A stretch of 64,000 nt of DNA from Gentiana macrophylla (taxonomy: Eukaryota > Streptophyta > Magnoliopsida > Gentianales > Gentianaceae), in NCBI GenBank assembly GCA_026214975.1, contig JAOBSW010000286.1, positions 1 to 64,000 on the forward strand, read 5' to 3'. Position 1 is the first letter of the stretch. Every line of letters begins with the position of its first letter. Positions 45,540-56,175 of the stretch are shown in pieces. A model generated the notes under the pieces. The model saw only the letters and a program-made list of their open reading frames with translations, searched no databases and was not told the origin of the DNA. Both the position numbers and the translations under genes were made by a program.

Positions 45540-46795
45540 AAAAGTTCTGTGGAATGGTTCCGCTGGAACGATTCTGAAACGCGGGATTTGAATTGTTTGG
45601 CCAATTTCGATTGAACCTCTGATTTGTATTGGAAAATTTTGAGTTCAGGTTCTGATTAAAGCTTAGGTTTCGATTGAAATTCTGATTCTGGTTAAAATTC
45701 GAATTTTGATTGATATTTTGATTATGATGGAAACCCTGGTTTTGGAGATTGCTTTGGCCGAGAGGCGATTGTTAAATCTCGATTTTCTTGGCAAGGAAAG
45801 CATTAACTTCAGCGATTCGTCCATTCATAGGGTAAAGCGAGCGATGTGCCCCACATTATCACATGCCTGGCATGTGATGGATTATCTTGCCCACGATTCT
45901 CGACAAGATTAACTTGATAGGTCGAAGGGGAAATAAATTGACACTGGCCAACCACATGGCCAGTTTGACAACAATTATCGCAAAACAGAACTTGAGAGTT
46001 CTGCGGGAATGATAGATTCTGATTCGTTGGATTTGGAGACATTGAAAGAGCAGCCACCTGCTATTGCAGCATGGCAATCTGATTTTGCATATTTACCTCC
46101 TTGACCCTAGGAGGAGGAGGAGGAGGAGGTGCCTGGATAGCATGGGACGAGGGGGCATAGTTGTATTTGGAAATATCCTCAAATAATACCCACCCCTCTG
46201 TAAGTGTTTTCCTCAAGAATGCCCCTCCAGAAGAACTATTGACCATAACCTTCGTGAGCTCGGTCAATCCACTGAAAAATTTGTTAACTTGCCTCTAAAA
46301 GTCCAAACCGTGGTGAGGGCATTTAAGAAGAAGAGCTTTGAATCTCTTCCATGCATCAAAGAACGATTCGTTTTCCTTTTGATAAAAAGTGAAATTTTCA
46401 CTTAGGCACTGGGCTGTTTTGGATGGTGGGAAGTATTGACTCAGGAAATCTTTCTCGAGTTCGGCCCAGGTGGTAATTGACTCGGCAGGCAAAGAGTTGT
46501 ACCACTCTTTCGCCTCCCCTTTCAAGGAAAACGGAAATAGCTTCAATTTTATTGCATCCTCATTTACCCCTTGTATGCGAGTTGTACCACATATTTCCAA
46601 AAATGTGTGTACATGAGTGTGAGGATTCTCAGATTGGAAACCATGAAAGATTGATGCGTATTGCATCATTTGGATAATACCGGGTTTGAGTTCAAAATTT
46701 GGTGCATTAATGGCGGGTAAAACAATGGCCGGGTTGACTTTGACTTCACCAGGCATGGCGTAGTCAGCCAACATACGTCTATCGTCTACAGCCAT
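45540..46795 (-). pseudogene. gag: Gag of element G
   Basis: Starts at ATG 46795 (MAVDDRRMLADYAMPGEVKV). The core is a gypsy retrotransposon Gag: GIIQMMQYASIFHGFQSENP, LFPFSLKGEAKEWYNSLP, FLSQYFPPSKTAQ and SFFDAWKRFKALLLKCPHHG. A stop at 46295 breaks it; the next frame gives VNSSSGGAFLRKT and a run of seven prolines. After another stop comes a CCHC knuckle, CDNCCQTGHVVGQC. From 45809 toward 45540 the reading is rich in Asn, Gln and Phe (NQNFN-like repeats). Gag would form the particle and bind RNA. At least two stops prevent this. Confidence 0.9.
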
Positions 46796-47250
46796 AATGA
46801 CGATTTCTTCGATTTCTATTGCTAGATTTCATTCGAGATCTTGATCGGTCGTACTCCCTTCGTCAGGAAGAACCGAGGACGGACTCTTCGCCTGTTTGGT
46901 CTGACTATGGTTCGTTCGAGGTCAGGGGTGTAAAGCAGTGGCCCCTTTTGACTTCGAGTTTGCATAAACCAAAATCAAAATCAAGTTGTCTAAACTAAAA
47001 AGTAAAAGTTAAAATCTATGAAAATAAAATAAAAACAGGAGGCCGGACGGGCGTCCAATTAATCCGGATGGGCGTCTGCCTGAAGAACTAGACGGCCGTT
47101 TGGGGCAAGCCAGATGCTCATTTGATTTCCTCCAAACGGTGCAGAGTTGGTCCTTTTTAGACGGACGGGCGTCCACTTACTCCGGACGCCCGTTTGGAAA
47201 CCAACACAGAAAACAGAAACAGAAAACTTAGTAAAAACTAGACAACCGTA
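46796..47250 (-). other. Leader of element G with dyad motifs
   Basis: Untranslated region between primer site and gag. At 47045-47195 are six copies of the GGACGGGCGTCC-type motif as three pairs (47045/47066, 47090/47112, 47163/47184) spaced 21-22 bp. The frame at 47059-47274 spans them and the primer site, so it is not a gene. Confidence 0.75.
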
Positions 47251-47255
47251 CCGAG

Positions 47256-47273
47256 TCCCTGGCAACGGCGCCA
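47256..47273 (-). other. Primer binding site of element G (tRNA-Asp type)
   Basis: The minus strand reads TGGCGCCGTTGCCAGGGA, close to the site described for Athila/Calypso elements and complementary to a tRNA-Asp 3' end. A six-base spacer, AGTTTT, separates it from the LTR; H has the same spacer. Confidence 0.85.
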
Positions 47274-47279
47274 AAAACT

Positions 47280-48897
47280 TGTCTCGGATTTTATCTAATG
47301 AAAAATAAACAGGTAATAAAAATAAATCCGGTTTACCCCAAGTGCGAGGATCGTAGTATAGAGGTTAATACCGAGTCGAGTCCACTGAGGAATCGAGGTT
47401 GTTTACCTAGTTTTTATCTAACTAACCTAAGGATGTCACAACTACTATTACTAAAAATTATAAGAAAATAAAGACGATTAACACGTAACAAACTAAAAAC
47501 GAAAATAACAAATGTAATCTGGACAGAAGATTAGAAATCTAAAGCCAGAAAACGTGATTACGAACCAAATTATCTAAAACAATCTATTCTAAAACCTAAA
47601 CATGCAGTAAAAAGTTCTAACTTAGCTAAGAAATTCAAGTTCAAGCGATTTTAATCAATAATTTAACGAACGAACAAGCAATTGATCCACCAATTCTATA
47701 ACATTCAATTTCTTCTCTAGATTATCTAGTGATTTTTAATACAAGTTGTGATTCACCTAACAAAGGTATGAGCTCCTAATCTCTTAGAAAAGTTCGTCTA
47801 TCAATCTTTTATCTTTCGATCCTAAAGATTAACGCTTTTATATCCAAGGTGTGAAATTTCTCAATTTCTAATCTAGAAATTCAACCTAACAACTCTCGTT
47901 GATTAGATTAAAGATCTAATCTTTACTACGGTGATTTAGGGTTTAATCACGATTTTCATCAAACATTAAACATCAAGCATGCATAGATCTCTCGATTCAA
48001 ATTGCATAAAGACAAGTAAAACATAATAAAGATACAACTTTTAATAAAAACTCACAAGATAATCCAAAGGTGTAATCAAAGTGTTGGTAGAACGGCTTCA
48101 CAACGCTTGTTCCAAAAGCTTTTAGCCTCTAAGCATCGCTTGAATACTCGAAATAGCTTCTATGTAGTACATAAAAATAAAGGATTCTCTCTAGGAATTT
48201 AAAAGCATAAAATTTATCTAAGAAACGCGCAAACCACAGAAAAAACGCCCCTTAGGGTTTATGTGGCCGCCTAGGGTAATTGTGATCATCATAGGGTTGA
48301 AAAAACGATGCTATTTATAGGGATATAAGTCGGTTTAGCTTAAGTCGGCGTGTGGACGCTCGTCCAGTTAGGTGGATGCCCGTTCGGCTTGTATGAACTT
48401 CTTCGAGTCGGGCCGAGTCTGATCAGACGCCCGTCCTATGTAAATTTGGATGCTCGTTTGATAAAAATCTGAATACTCTGAATCCACTATTTCTTCCTGG
48501 ACGCCCGTTCGATTCCTCAAACGCCCGTCCATCTGGACGGAGCTTCAGAAGCCCGTTTGGTACAACTTCATTCCAAATTTACTTTAAATCTTCAATCCAA
48601 TCTCAACTTTATCTCTTTTCTTCTATTCAAATCTTCAGTTGAACATCGGTTAAGCTCCTTTCATGCCAAATTTGTGTACCTTCAAGACGACAAAAACATG
48701 CAAAGTGTAAAATCATTCATATAGACAGAAAATCATCAATAAAACCATGAAATCAACTCAACTTTGCAATTCAACAACTCCTCACTTCATTTACTTAATA
48801 AATCTAATAAATACTTACTTTTCATGCAAATCATCGGAGTATAGAGGAATTTGTTACAAAATAAAGCGATATAAATCATAGAAAATCACCATAAACA
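47280..48897 (-). repeat. 5' LTR of element G (1618 bp)
   Basis: Partner of 25311-26928, same length and nearly identical by eye; followed by the ATAAG duplication. It carries the same GGACGCCCGTTC dyad block (48354-48560) and a TATA-like CTATAAATAG at 48320-48311. Confidence 0.95.
48311..48320 (-). promoter_or_regulatory. Candidate TATA box of element G 5' LTR
   Basis: CTATAAATAG on the minus strand. The dyad block at 48354-48560 lies upstream of it in transcription sense, within U3, where transcription-factor sites would be expected. Confidence 0.55.
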
Positions 48898-48902
48898 ATA
48901 AG

Positions 48903-49560
48903 AAGCTGACCAAGGATTACCTTCTAGAACTGAGAAAGCTGAAATCAAAATTAACTCAGCTCAAGAAGATAAGACTGCTGACATAGCTGTCATGGATGGA
49001 AAGTCAGTCACTCAAGATGCTGAATTCCTGGCTGTGTCACCTGACATTCAAAAACTGACTGAAAATAGTGGAAAAGCTCTCATGATATTTGACTTAAAGG
49101 ACCAGTCTACCATCAAGATAGCTGATGATCCAATAGAATGATATGAGCAAGATTCAGAAGACGATGGATGTGTGGCTCAGTCAAAGGGATACTACTCTAA
49201 AGTATTTATCAAAGTGTCTGATTACTTAGATTATAAAAGAAGACAGATGAAGTTGTACACAACCACTTGTTGAAAATAACTCAAGTCACTACAGACTCAG
49301 CTACTGAGTTACATCAACTAAAGAGTAAGATGGAAATTACTACAACTAAAGTTCAGAAGATCATTACTCAAGTGGAATGGATCTTAGGTCAGAGAATTTT
49401 TGTGATGGTGGACCATCAGGCCATCAACATTTTCTACACATCTCTTATGGTCCATAATTTCACATTGATGATCGTTAACTGTCAAAGGCTTATATCAAGA
49501 CATTTGCATGAGATTCACATTCCCTTCAACATGCAAAACTTATGGAACTTTAATTTATAA
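48903..49560 (+). pseudogene. Extra ORF of element J, middle part
   Basis: It continues the frame cut by G. A decayed stretch leads to the open piece 49267-49560. There SATELHQLKSKMEITTTKVQ has a heptad-like pattern, as in a coiled coil, and ends with HLHEIHIPFNMQNL. The segment weakly matches the I copy (ELAKVHENLKIVLSHRDAQN onward to ARLEMIHKSSSALEI). Multiple stops lie upstream of 49267. The function of the original protein is not known to me. Confidence 0.6.
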
Positions 49561-50490
49561 TTTATATTGATATTTTTAAGGTTCCACGCTTTTATGAAGG
49601 GTTAGTTTATTGAAGAATACCAGTCCTTTATTTGTGCTAAATTCGGCAGGTTTGCATATTCTGGCAGACTTGCACATTTTCATCGATCCACGTGTCACCC
49701 GTGGACTACCTTCATCTAAGTGAAGCCCAATATGATGAAGCACATGTCCAAATGAAGAAAATGGTTTCTTACTTTGATTATTTTAACACATTTGGCCAAA
49801 GAGCAAGGATCAAGCATTAAAGAGATGAGAAGATGGACTTTTAGCTGCTTTGTTCTTATTTGGAGTCTTAATATTATTATTGGTGTCCAATAAGGCCTAA
49901 CAAGGCCATATATCACGAAAATTAGAAATATTAATGTGATTGATTTCATCAAATATTCATCTTATTTTATTCATCTTATTTTGGTAGATAATCAATCAAT
50001 CTGATTGGAGGATTATTTACTAATGATTGATTTGAAGATTTCATTTTATTTTAGGAATTATTTTCTACTTCTTTTTCACCTAGATGTATAAGAAGTCTAG
50101 GTTCATTGTTATTTCTTTTTTTTTTGTTTTCTAGAAAGTAAATGCCAACTTCATTGGCCTATAAAAGGTGGGGCACACAATATGTATTTGACACCTTCGA
50201 ATTGATGAATAATATTGTCATTGTGAGTTGTTTTCTCATAAGAGATTTACAAATTTTGTTAAGTGTATTTTATGTTTTTGGGAAAATCTTAAAGTGGATC
50301 ATTAGAAAGGTCTTGGCTTCTTCATAGCCATTGGTTCTTCTAGTCTCATCTTTGAGTTAAACTACTTTTGCTCAAGTCTTTTTCATCATTTTATTCTATT
50401 TTTTTTGTTTACCTCTTCATTTTGGGATCTAAACGTGGTTATTCATTGTATTACTTAGGGTTCTTGACAATTTCATTGTTAAAGGTCAAG
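49561..50490. other. Unassigned 0.9 kb insertion inside element J
   Basis: The flanks on both sides align with the extra ORF of element I, and this stretch does not. It is AT-rich, has no supported ORF (the frames at 49716-49952 and 50142-50327 have no family resemblance), and carries a plus-strand CCTATAAAAGG TATA-like site near 50158. A solo LTR is the likeliest reading. I could not find a convincing TG...CA pair with a target duplication, so borders are approximate. Confidence 0.5.
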
Positions 50491-51180
50491 GTATACATCA
50501 GTTTTTTGTCTTGAAAACCACTTGAAAGACCTCGACACCTCTCAACAAGGCATCGCAAATTCACAAAAGCTAAGTCATGAACTAATGTTTAAGCTTAATG
50601 ATGCCAAAAAGAGGGAAGGAGAAAAGAAAAGGTTGGAACTGTAAGAAGAGATCAAGAGTTTGAAGGAATTACATAAAAGGCTTCATCCAAGGCAGCCAAT
50701 GTACAGTGAAGTCAAGGAACTCAGTACATCAGAAGTTTTTGATAAGTTTCTTGAACCCGCCAAAGGAAGATTAACTCTTACAAAAGAGTTATGAGCTGCT
50801 TTTGAAAAAAGATTACCATTTCAAGAAGATGAGATGCACAGATAAAACCTTGGAGGAAGTTGTGGCTAATTTTCTAGCTAAAAATTATATGACAGAAGGA
50901 TGAAGGAATACAAACAAGAAAGAAGGAAGCAAGACAAGTTTGTTACAGAAGACAAGAATGTAGAAATGAAGTTTGACATTCAAGAATTTGAAACCTAGTA
51001 CAGAGACAACTATGACCTTCCCAAACTTAAAGGAATGGGAAGATGAAGGACTTCTTGTTAAGTTGATTACAACAAGTTGTTTACAGTTTTTGGGGTATAT
51101 GATCTCAAAAGAATAAATCAAGGCCAACCCCGACAAGGTTGAAGCAATGAAAAACTTAGTTTTTGTTTATTTGTTTTATC
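50491..51180 (+). pseudogene. Extra ORF of element J, C-terminal part
   Basis: Plus-strand reading gives CLENHLKDLDTSQQG, then LNDAKKREGEKKRLEL, a stop, then VFDKFLEPAKGRLTLTKEL. The I copy has RLENHLKEVLASQQR, LYDAKKGEAEDEKLNLLREM and a GDRRVTLTKDLW segment in the same order. The shared part is strongly charged and helical, probably a coiled coil. Stops and frameshifts are common, and the end near 51180 is only approximate. Confidence 0.72.
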
Positions 51181-51219
51181 TTTAAGCATTTATTATATAA
51201 GGAGGGTTTTGGTATCATC

Positions 51220-51233
51220 AAAAAGAGGGAAGT
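51220..51233 (+). other. Polypurine tract of element J
   Basis: AAAAAGAGGGAAGT directly before the LTR start, preceded by GGTATCATC; it matches AAAAAGGGGGAAAT with GGCATCATC in element I. This places both in one SIRE-like lineage. Confidence 0.85.
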
Positions 51234-51589
51234 TGTTAGAAATAAAATTGTGATTTGATGATGATTTTCATCTTATGTTTGTTTATTTGTTTTAACCCCA
51301 TTCATGAAGTGATGGAACTAGCTATTCTGGTAAAAAGTTAAAAGATGTCTAAAATTTAATTGTATAAGATTTCATAGAGTCTGATTATTGTATAGGTTAA
51401 ATAAGACAAGAAATGTAATAGAAATGTTATAGGTTTTAGTGGTGTCTAGGGCTCAAGCCGAAATCTGTTCCAGAAGTTTTACTGAGGGATCAAACTCAGT
51501 TGCTCTCATTCAAAACTGAAGCTGAAGGCTAAGAGGACAAACTCAGTTATGAAGGCTGAGGAAACAAACTTAGTTTTGAAGACAGAAGG
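51234..51589 (+). repeat. 3' LTR of element J, truncated by H
   Basis: Starts TGTTAGAAATAAA. Only 356 bp remain before H. The last five bases, GAAGG, would be half of H's target duplication. It contains ACTGA and CTCAGTT-type motifs like those of LTRs E and I, but is otherwise diverged. Confidence 0.8.
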
Positions 51590-53131
51590 TGATGACGGTC
51601 TAATATATACCCTTTTGTCATCAACATTTTACCTAAAATGAGCATAATGTTATATTATTTTACGTCGAATCACGTGTTTATAGTGCTTAATTCATGTTGT
51701 GTGATTTGTGAATCGTGGTTTGGTATTTATGCAATTTTAGCCCCGGAATATGTTTTACTGCTCGATATTTATCATAATTGTAGGTTCCGGAAAATCTCAA
51801 GTGAAGTGGTAGGAAATCTGGGGCGATATACTGAAAAATCCCAACATAGCACGGATCATGGAACGGAGTAAAATGAAGTGCGAATGAAACCGGGCTAGAA
51901 GCCCAGTTCGCTGGAGCGAAGTACCCATTTCGCCGGGTTGCCCTGTTCGCTGGGACAAAATCGTCAATGTACTCCGCCGTTTTAGGGCTTCGAAACAGTA
52001 CTTCTTAGGGTTTCTTGAAGGTTTTAAGTCGTTCAGAAACACCTATATAAGGCCACCATTCATACATTTTTTCAGACACTGAAAATACAGAGCAAAATAC
52101 AATATGCTTGTATTATTTATATAGATTTTCTTTGTTTGCTTTATGTTCTTTCATTACGGAGTCGATAGATTCTCCGGTTAGGGATCGCATCAATGAGTGG
52201 GAGTGATGCTCGTCGTCGAGGGTAATGCCTACTTATAAATGCTATCTTTATTCGTAGATCTATTTTATCTTGTTATGGAGTAGTCGTTTACGTATTGATT
52301 TTGCGATGTAGTAATTAACGAAACCATATTAATGTAGATCCAAGCCGTACGAAGACTTTTTATGAGAAAATTCTGGAATCGCCGGTCTAGCTGGAGCCGC
52401 GGTCTTTACGGCTGTAGTTAGCCACTTAGATTCTGGGAATTTTCTGTGAACGACTTCGGCTACATCTGGTATCTAATTGTGATAAAAACGAGTAATAAAC
52501 CTGATCAACTTATTATATCATCATCATAAATTAACATAAAGCCTAAAAGTGGAATGTTAATTAGGACATAGAATAATTGATTGTCTACGAGGTGTGCCAC
52601 CCTACCCGCGCTGGTTGCTTAGATAAGGTGTACGGTTTATACCGGCATCCCTAGTTTTGAAAGCATGTTATATTATATAAGATGGAGACCTACCCGGTAA
52701 AGTCTTGTAATAAACACAGGGGTTTAGAGTCCAACCCGGATCTAGATCTATATAAGGGGATGAATCCCGTAGCCAATAATATAATCAATCTTAATGTCTT
52801 ATTTGTTTCGGCTTAGTTATACATATATGGGGGAGTAATTACTACTAGCGTTATCAATACCGTTTCTTAAGAGTCTTATAAAAAACCATAAAATTACTAG
52901 TGTCGTGTCGTTGTGTCGTATTGTTAGTCTTGTGTGTTCTATCTTTTTGTTCTGCGATTATAGTTGGTCGTAGACCGCCCTTAAATTACTTTAGTTTAAT
53001 ACGTTATACTTGTTTAATTTGAGTCTCTAAGGGATCAACCTTGACTCTATCTAGCTATACTGCAATCGTACCTAGTACTCTTGCTAGTTGGTTATGTAGA
53101 TCAAGTTATAAATTTAACTTGACCCCCATCA
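51590..53131 (+). repeat. 5' LTR of element H (1542 bp)
   Basis: Starts TGATGACGG and ends CCCCCATCA, a 5 bp inverted terminus (TGATG and CATCA), followed by the primer site six bases on. A TATA box lies at about 52044. Three TTCGCT-type dyads sit upstream of it at 51907-51959. The partner LTR is outside the window. Confidence 0.85.
52043..52051 (+). promoter_or_regulatory. Candidate TATA box of element H
   Basis: CTATATAAGG context in U3, about 90 bp after the last TTCGCT dyad. An RNA start about 30 bp downstream would make R begin near 52080. Confidence 0.6.
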
Positions 53132-53137
53132 AGTTTT

Positions 53138-53160
53138 TGGCGCCGTTGCTAGGGACTCGA
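53138..53160 (+). other. Primer binding site of element H (tRNA-Asp type)
   Basis: TGGCGCCGTTGCTAGGGACT, one base away from G's TGGCGCCGTTGCCAGGGACT. The AGTTTT spacer before it is the same. Confidence 0.85.
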
Positions 53161-53737
53161 GTCATTAAATTAAATATGGCTTATTCTATTAAAAGTAGAT
53201 TCGTAATTACTGTGAATATTGTCTGTTTAATTAACTTTTATAGCATAGAATTAACAGGAAATATTTGTAGAACAGATCTGGGATGAAACCCAGAAAATCA
53301 GCACCCTTCGCTAGAGCGAGGCATCTAGTTCGCTAGAGCCAGCCTCGTTTTTCTGGAAATTTTTGCGTCGTTCTATTTTGCACAGTGTCTACTTTAGTTT
53401 TTATTTTATAGGAGTCATTAAAATCAGGAACGAAACAAAGCGCGCCGACCCCAAAGAGAAAGAGCACGATTTATTTGAAGCTAGTGAGTATCTCTCTGGA
53501 GCTTAAAGCTGGCGATCTCGGAAATCTTTGTTCATTCCGTTCGAGTCCGTGTTATTCTTGTCTAATTTTGAGTCAGTCAAAGGTTTTATCTTTGCGCTTT
53601 TCGATTTTCGGTGTTGTTTTTTCTTGCAAAGACGCTACCCAGAGTTCTAAGGCACCACATGAGCCTTACCACCCCAAGATCGAGAAATTCGCAAGGAAAA
53701 CAGCAAGTTGCATAAATAAGAAGGATTTGCAAGGAGT
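53161..53737 (+). other. Leader of element H
   Basis: Two TTCGCTAGAGCGAG-type dyads lie at 53307-53320 and 53329-53342, 22 bp apart. The frame 53475-53741 ends as gag begins and looks like leader sequence rather than a gene. Confidence 0.65.
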
Positions 53738-55201
53738 TTGAAGGAAATCAAATCAAGGTTAGCGGAATTGGCTAGCCAAAGTGAACCGACTGGGTACGAA
53801 TCTGAGGAAACAAACTATTCTACGAGTACTGAGTCAGAAATGGAGAACGGGCTGCAAAATCCCATCAACCCTAATCAGGTAATCAATAATAATATTAATG
53901 TGAATATTTCTAATCAAGATGTGACTACAGGAGAAAGGCATACTTTGCAAAGCTATGCAACGCCTACTTTTGAACAATTCATTCCCGTTATCATAGCACC
54001 TGAAGATGCTGTAGAGGTTTATCACCCGAGACCTAATGTCATTCAAATGGTGACAAACTATTCCACTTTTCATGGTTTCATGAATGAGGATCCTTGCGTT
54101 CACGTGACGAATTTCTTGGAGATCATTTGCACGGTGAAGCCAGAACTAATCCTAGAGGGTAACATTAGGCTTAAGCTTTTTCCTTTCACTCTAAAGGATA
54201 AAGCTAAGCAATGGCTTCTCTCTTTAACGGCTGGATCAATCAGGACTTGTGATGAACTGCTGCAAAATTTCATGAATAAGTACTTTCCTCTAGGAAAGAC
54301 CTTTAAGTTACGCCAAGACATCTTGGGGTTTAAGCAGCAAGCTGATGAGAGTTTTGATCAATCCTGGTAATTCTTTAAGGAATCCATGAGGAGGTACCCT
54401 CATTATGATATCTCACTATGGCCTTTAATCCAAACTTTTTACCATGTATTGAGAGAGATGGAGAAGATAAGAGTAGATGCCTCCAGCAATGGAGCATTTG
54501 TTATGTTATCTACAGAGGAGGCACAAGTGGAGATGGAGCAAATAGCGATGAATATCCAATGGGGAGGCAATGATAGAGCAAATAAGATGGCCGCTGATAT
54601 GTTTGAAGAAAGTGCATCAACTAAGATCCTACAAAAACTATCGCTTATCAACACTAAGGTGGATGGAATACAAGAGAGGATGGCAAGAGTAGAGAATTGA
54701 AATGGGATTGAGATGATCAATCAAATCGAGAATGATGGTACTAAAGAAGCCAACTATGTTGGAAGACAAGGGAACCAATATGGAGGTTACAAAACGAATC
54801 ATGACCACCCTGGATTCTGATATGGTGACCCAAATGGATGAGAGCGGCCTAGACAGCCTAACACTTATGCACCCTAGCAAACTAAAACTTTTGGTTGGGA
54901 AGCTGCGATTGAAAAGATGGGCAATGTCGTGACTCAAAACATGGGACAATCGTCAAAATCTATGACCGAGTTGGCTACTAACTTTAGCCAATATTGTCAA
55001 AAGAACGACGCGAAGGTAACCAATCAAGAAGCCCTAGTCCAGAATCTCTCTCACCAAATAGGTCAACTAGCTGAACAAGTTTCAACTAGACCTCCTGGTG
55101 GATTGCCGAGTAACACTGATAAGAATCCTAAGGATTTGAATGTGATAATGACTAGGAGTAGGAAAGCACTGACCCCACCAAACCCTGAAAGACAAGGATA
55201 A
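53738..55201 (+). pseudogene. gag: Gag of element H
   Basis: The frame from 53738 (MKEIKSRLAELASQSEPTGY) has an Asn-rich N-terminal part. The Gag core follows: VIQMVTNYSTFHGFMNEDP, LFPFTLKDKAKQWLLSL, then FMNKYFPLGKTFKLRQDI. A TAA at about 54370 is followed in frame by FFKESMRRYPHYDIS. Further stops lie near 54698 and in the following linker. The last open part (54917-55201, MGQSSKSMTELATNF to ALTPPNPERQG) is the usual Gag C-terminal region with a predicted coiled coil. I see no CCHC knuckle. The product would form the particle but is broken at three or more places. Confidence 0.88.
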
Positions 55202-56175
55202 AATCATAGAAATTCAGGATGGTGAGCCAGAGGCTGAAGAAAGTACTTCAGGAACCTTGCTTGTGCAAGATACTGCGAAGGAACACACACTCTTTGGTGC
55301 CTAGCATACAAGTAAGTTCTCGCTCTTTGTTTCTATCGACCCTTCAACTTTAACTTATCCTCCATGCAAATATACGCCTAAATTTGACGATACATGGTAT
55401 AAGAAATTCATTGGTATGTTTAGAAAACTACAAATTAATATACCTTTGGTAGAAGCCCTTGCTGGAATGCCTACGTATGCCAAGTTCTTAAAAGATGTTG
55501 TCTCTACTAAGAGGAAACTCTTACACTTAGAGACCATTTGCCAAAATGAAGAGTGCTCAGCCGTTCTTCAACATAAATTGCCTACAAAATGTAAAGATCC
55601 GGGAAGTTTTCTCATTCTCTGCACTATAGGTAACGTATGTTTGAATAAGGAGCTATGTGATCTAGGAGCGAGCGTGAATTGATGCTGTTATCTATCTTTC
55701 ACAAGCTTGGTATGAGGGAGCTGAATAAGACTTCCATCACTCTACAACTAGCTGACCTTGTGGAGTGGTAGAAGATGTGCTAGTAAGAGTTGGCAAGTTT
55801 GTGTTTCCAGTCGAATTTCTCGTGCAAGATATGGAACCAAATTACGAAGTGCCTTTGATTTTGGGAAGACCCATCTTGGCCATTAGTAAGACGCTAATTG
55901 ATGTTCACAAAGGAGAATTGGTATTACGCTTAAACGAAGATAAGGTAGTCTTCAATGTGTTTGAAACTATGAGACAGGCGGATGATACTGAGGATGCATG
56001 TTACAAGTTGGATTCTATTGACAAAATGGTAATTGAAATTCAACAACATGAAGATATAAAAGAATTAATCACCGCCTCCTAAGCTTTAGATGTTGACACA
56101 AGCTCTGAGGATTCTGATGAGGAAAAGGAGATATAGCCCGGATGTAGTGAAGGAACTCCTCGCCACATCGAGCAA
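55202..56175 (+). pseudogene. pol: Protease region of element H
   Basis: The frame 55416-55682 carries TYAKFLKDVVSTKRKLLHLE and ends in LCDLGASVN, with the catalytic Asp in DLGAS; a stop follows at once. After a shift, 55765-56082 gives VLVRVGKFVFPVEFLVQDME and VPLILGRPILAISKTLIDV. The pieces correspond to residues about 95-270 of G's protease frame. The linker 55202-55415 and the acidic tail to 56175 are decayed. Confidence 0.88.

Larger units (their letters stand above)
25311..48897 (-). mobile_element. Element G: complete-length Athila-like Ty3/gypsy retrotransposon
   Basis: Two LTRs of identical length (1618 bp) are flanked by ATAAG duplications at 25306-25310 and 48898-48902. Minus-strand order is primer site, leader, gag, protease, RT, (insertion C), RNase H, integrase, an orphan ORF, a third ORF, and a long 3' region with polypurine tract. 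RT before integrase is the gypsy order. The TGGCGCCGTTGCCAGGGA primer site, the DLGAS protease and the third ORF fit Athila/Calypso-type elements. Without C it is about 14.2 kb. Coding frames carry a few breaks each, fewer than in H. Confidence 0.95.
48898..51589 (+). mobile_element. Element J, right part: end of extra ORF, polypurine tract, cut 3' LTR
   Basis: It starts with the ATAAG duplication and continues J's extra ORF. An unrelated insertion interrupts it at about 49560-50490. The ORF relic then runs on to a polypurine tract at 51220-51233. The LTR start TGTTAGAAATAAA begins at 51234 and is cut by H at 51590. Confidence 0.85.

Noticed and set aside
45600..45760. Microsatellite-like GAT/TTGA-rich tract
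   Set aside because: In register it reads as the Asn/Gln/Phe-rich C-terminal part of Gag of element G, so coding bias explains it.
54439..54949. Two minus-strand ORFs of 93 and 103 codons
   Set aside because: Antisense to Gag of element H.
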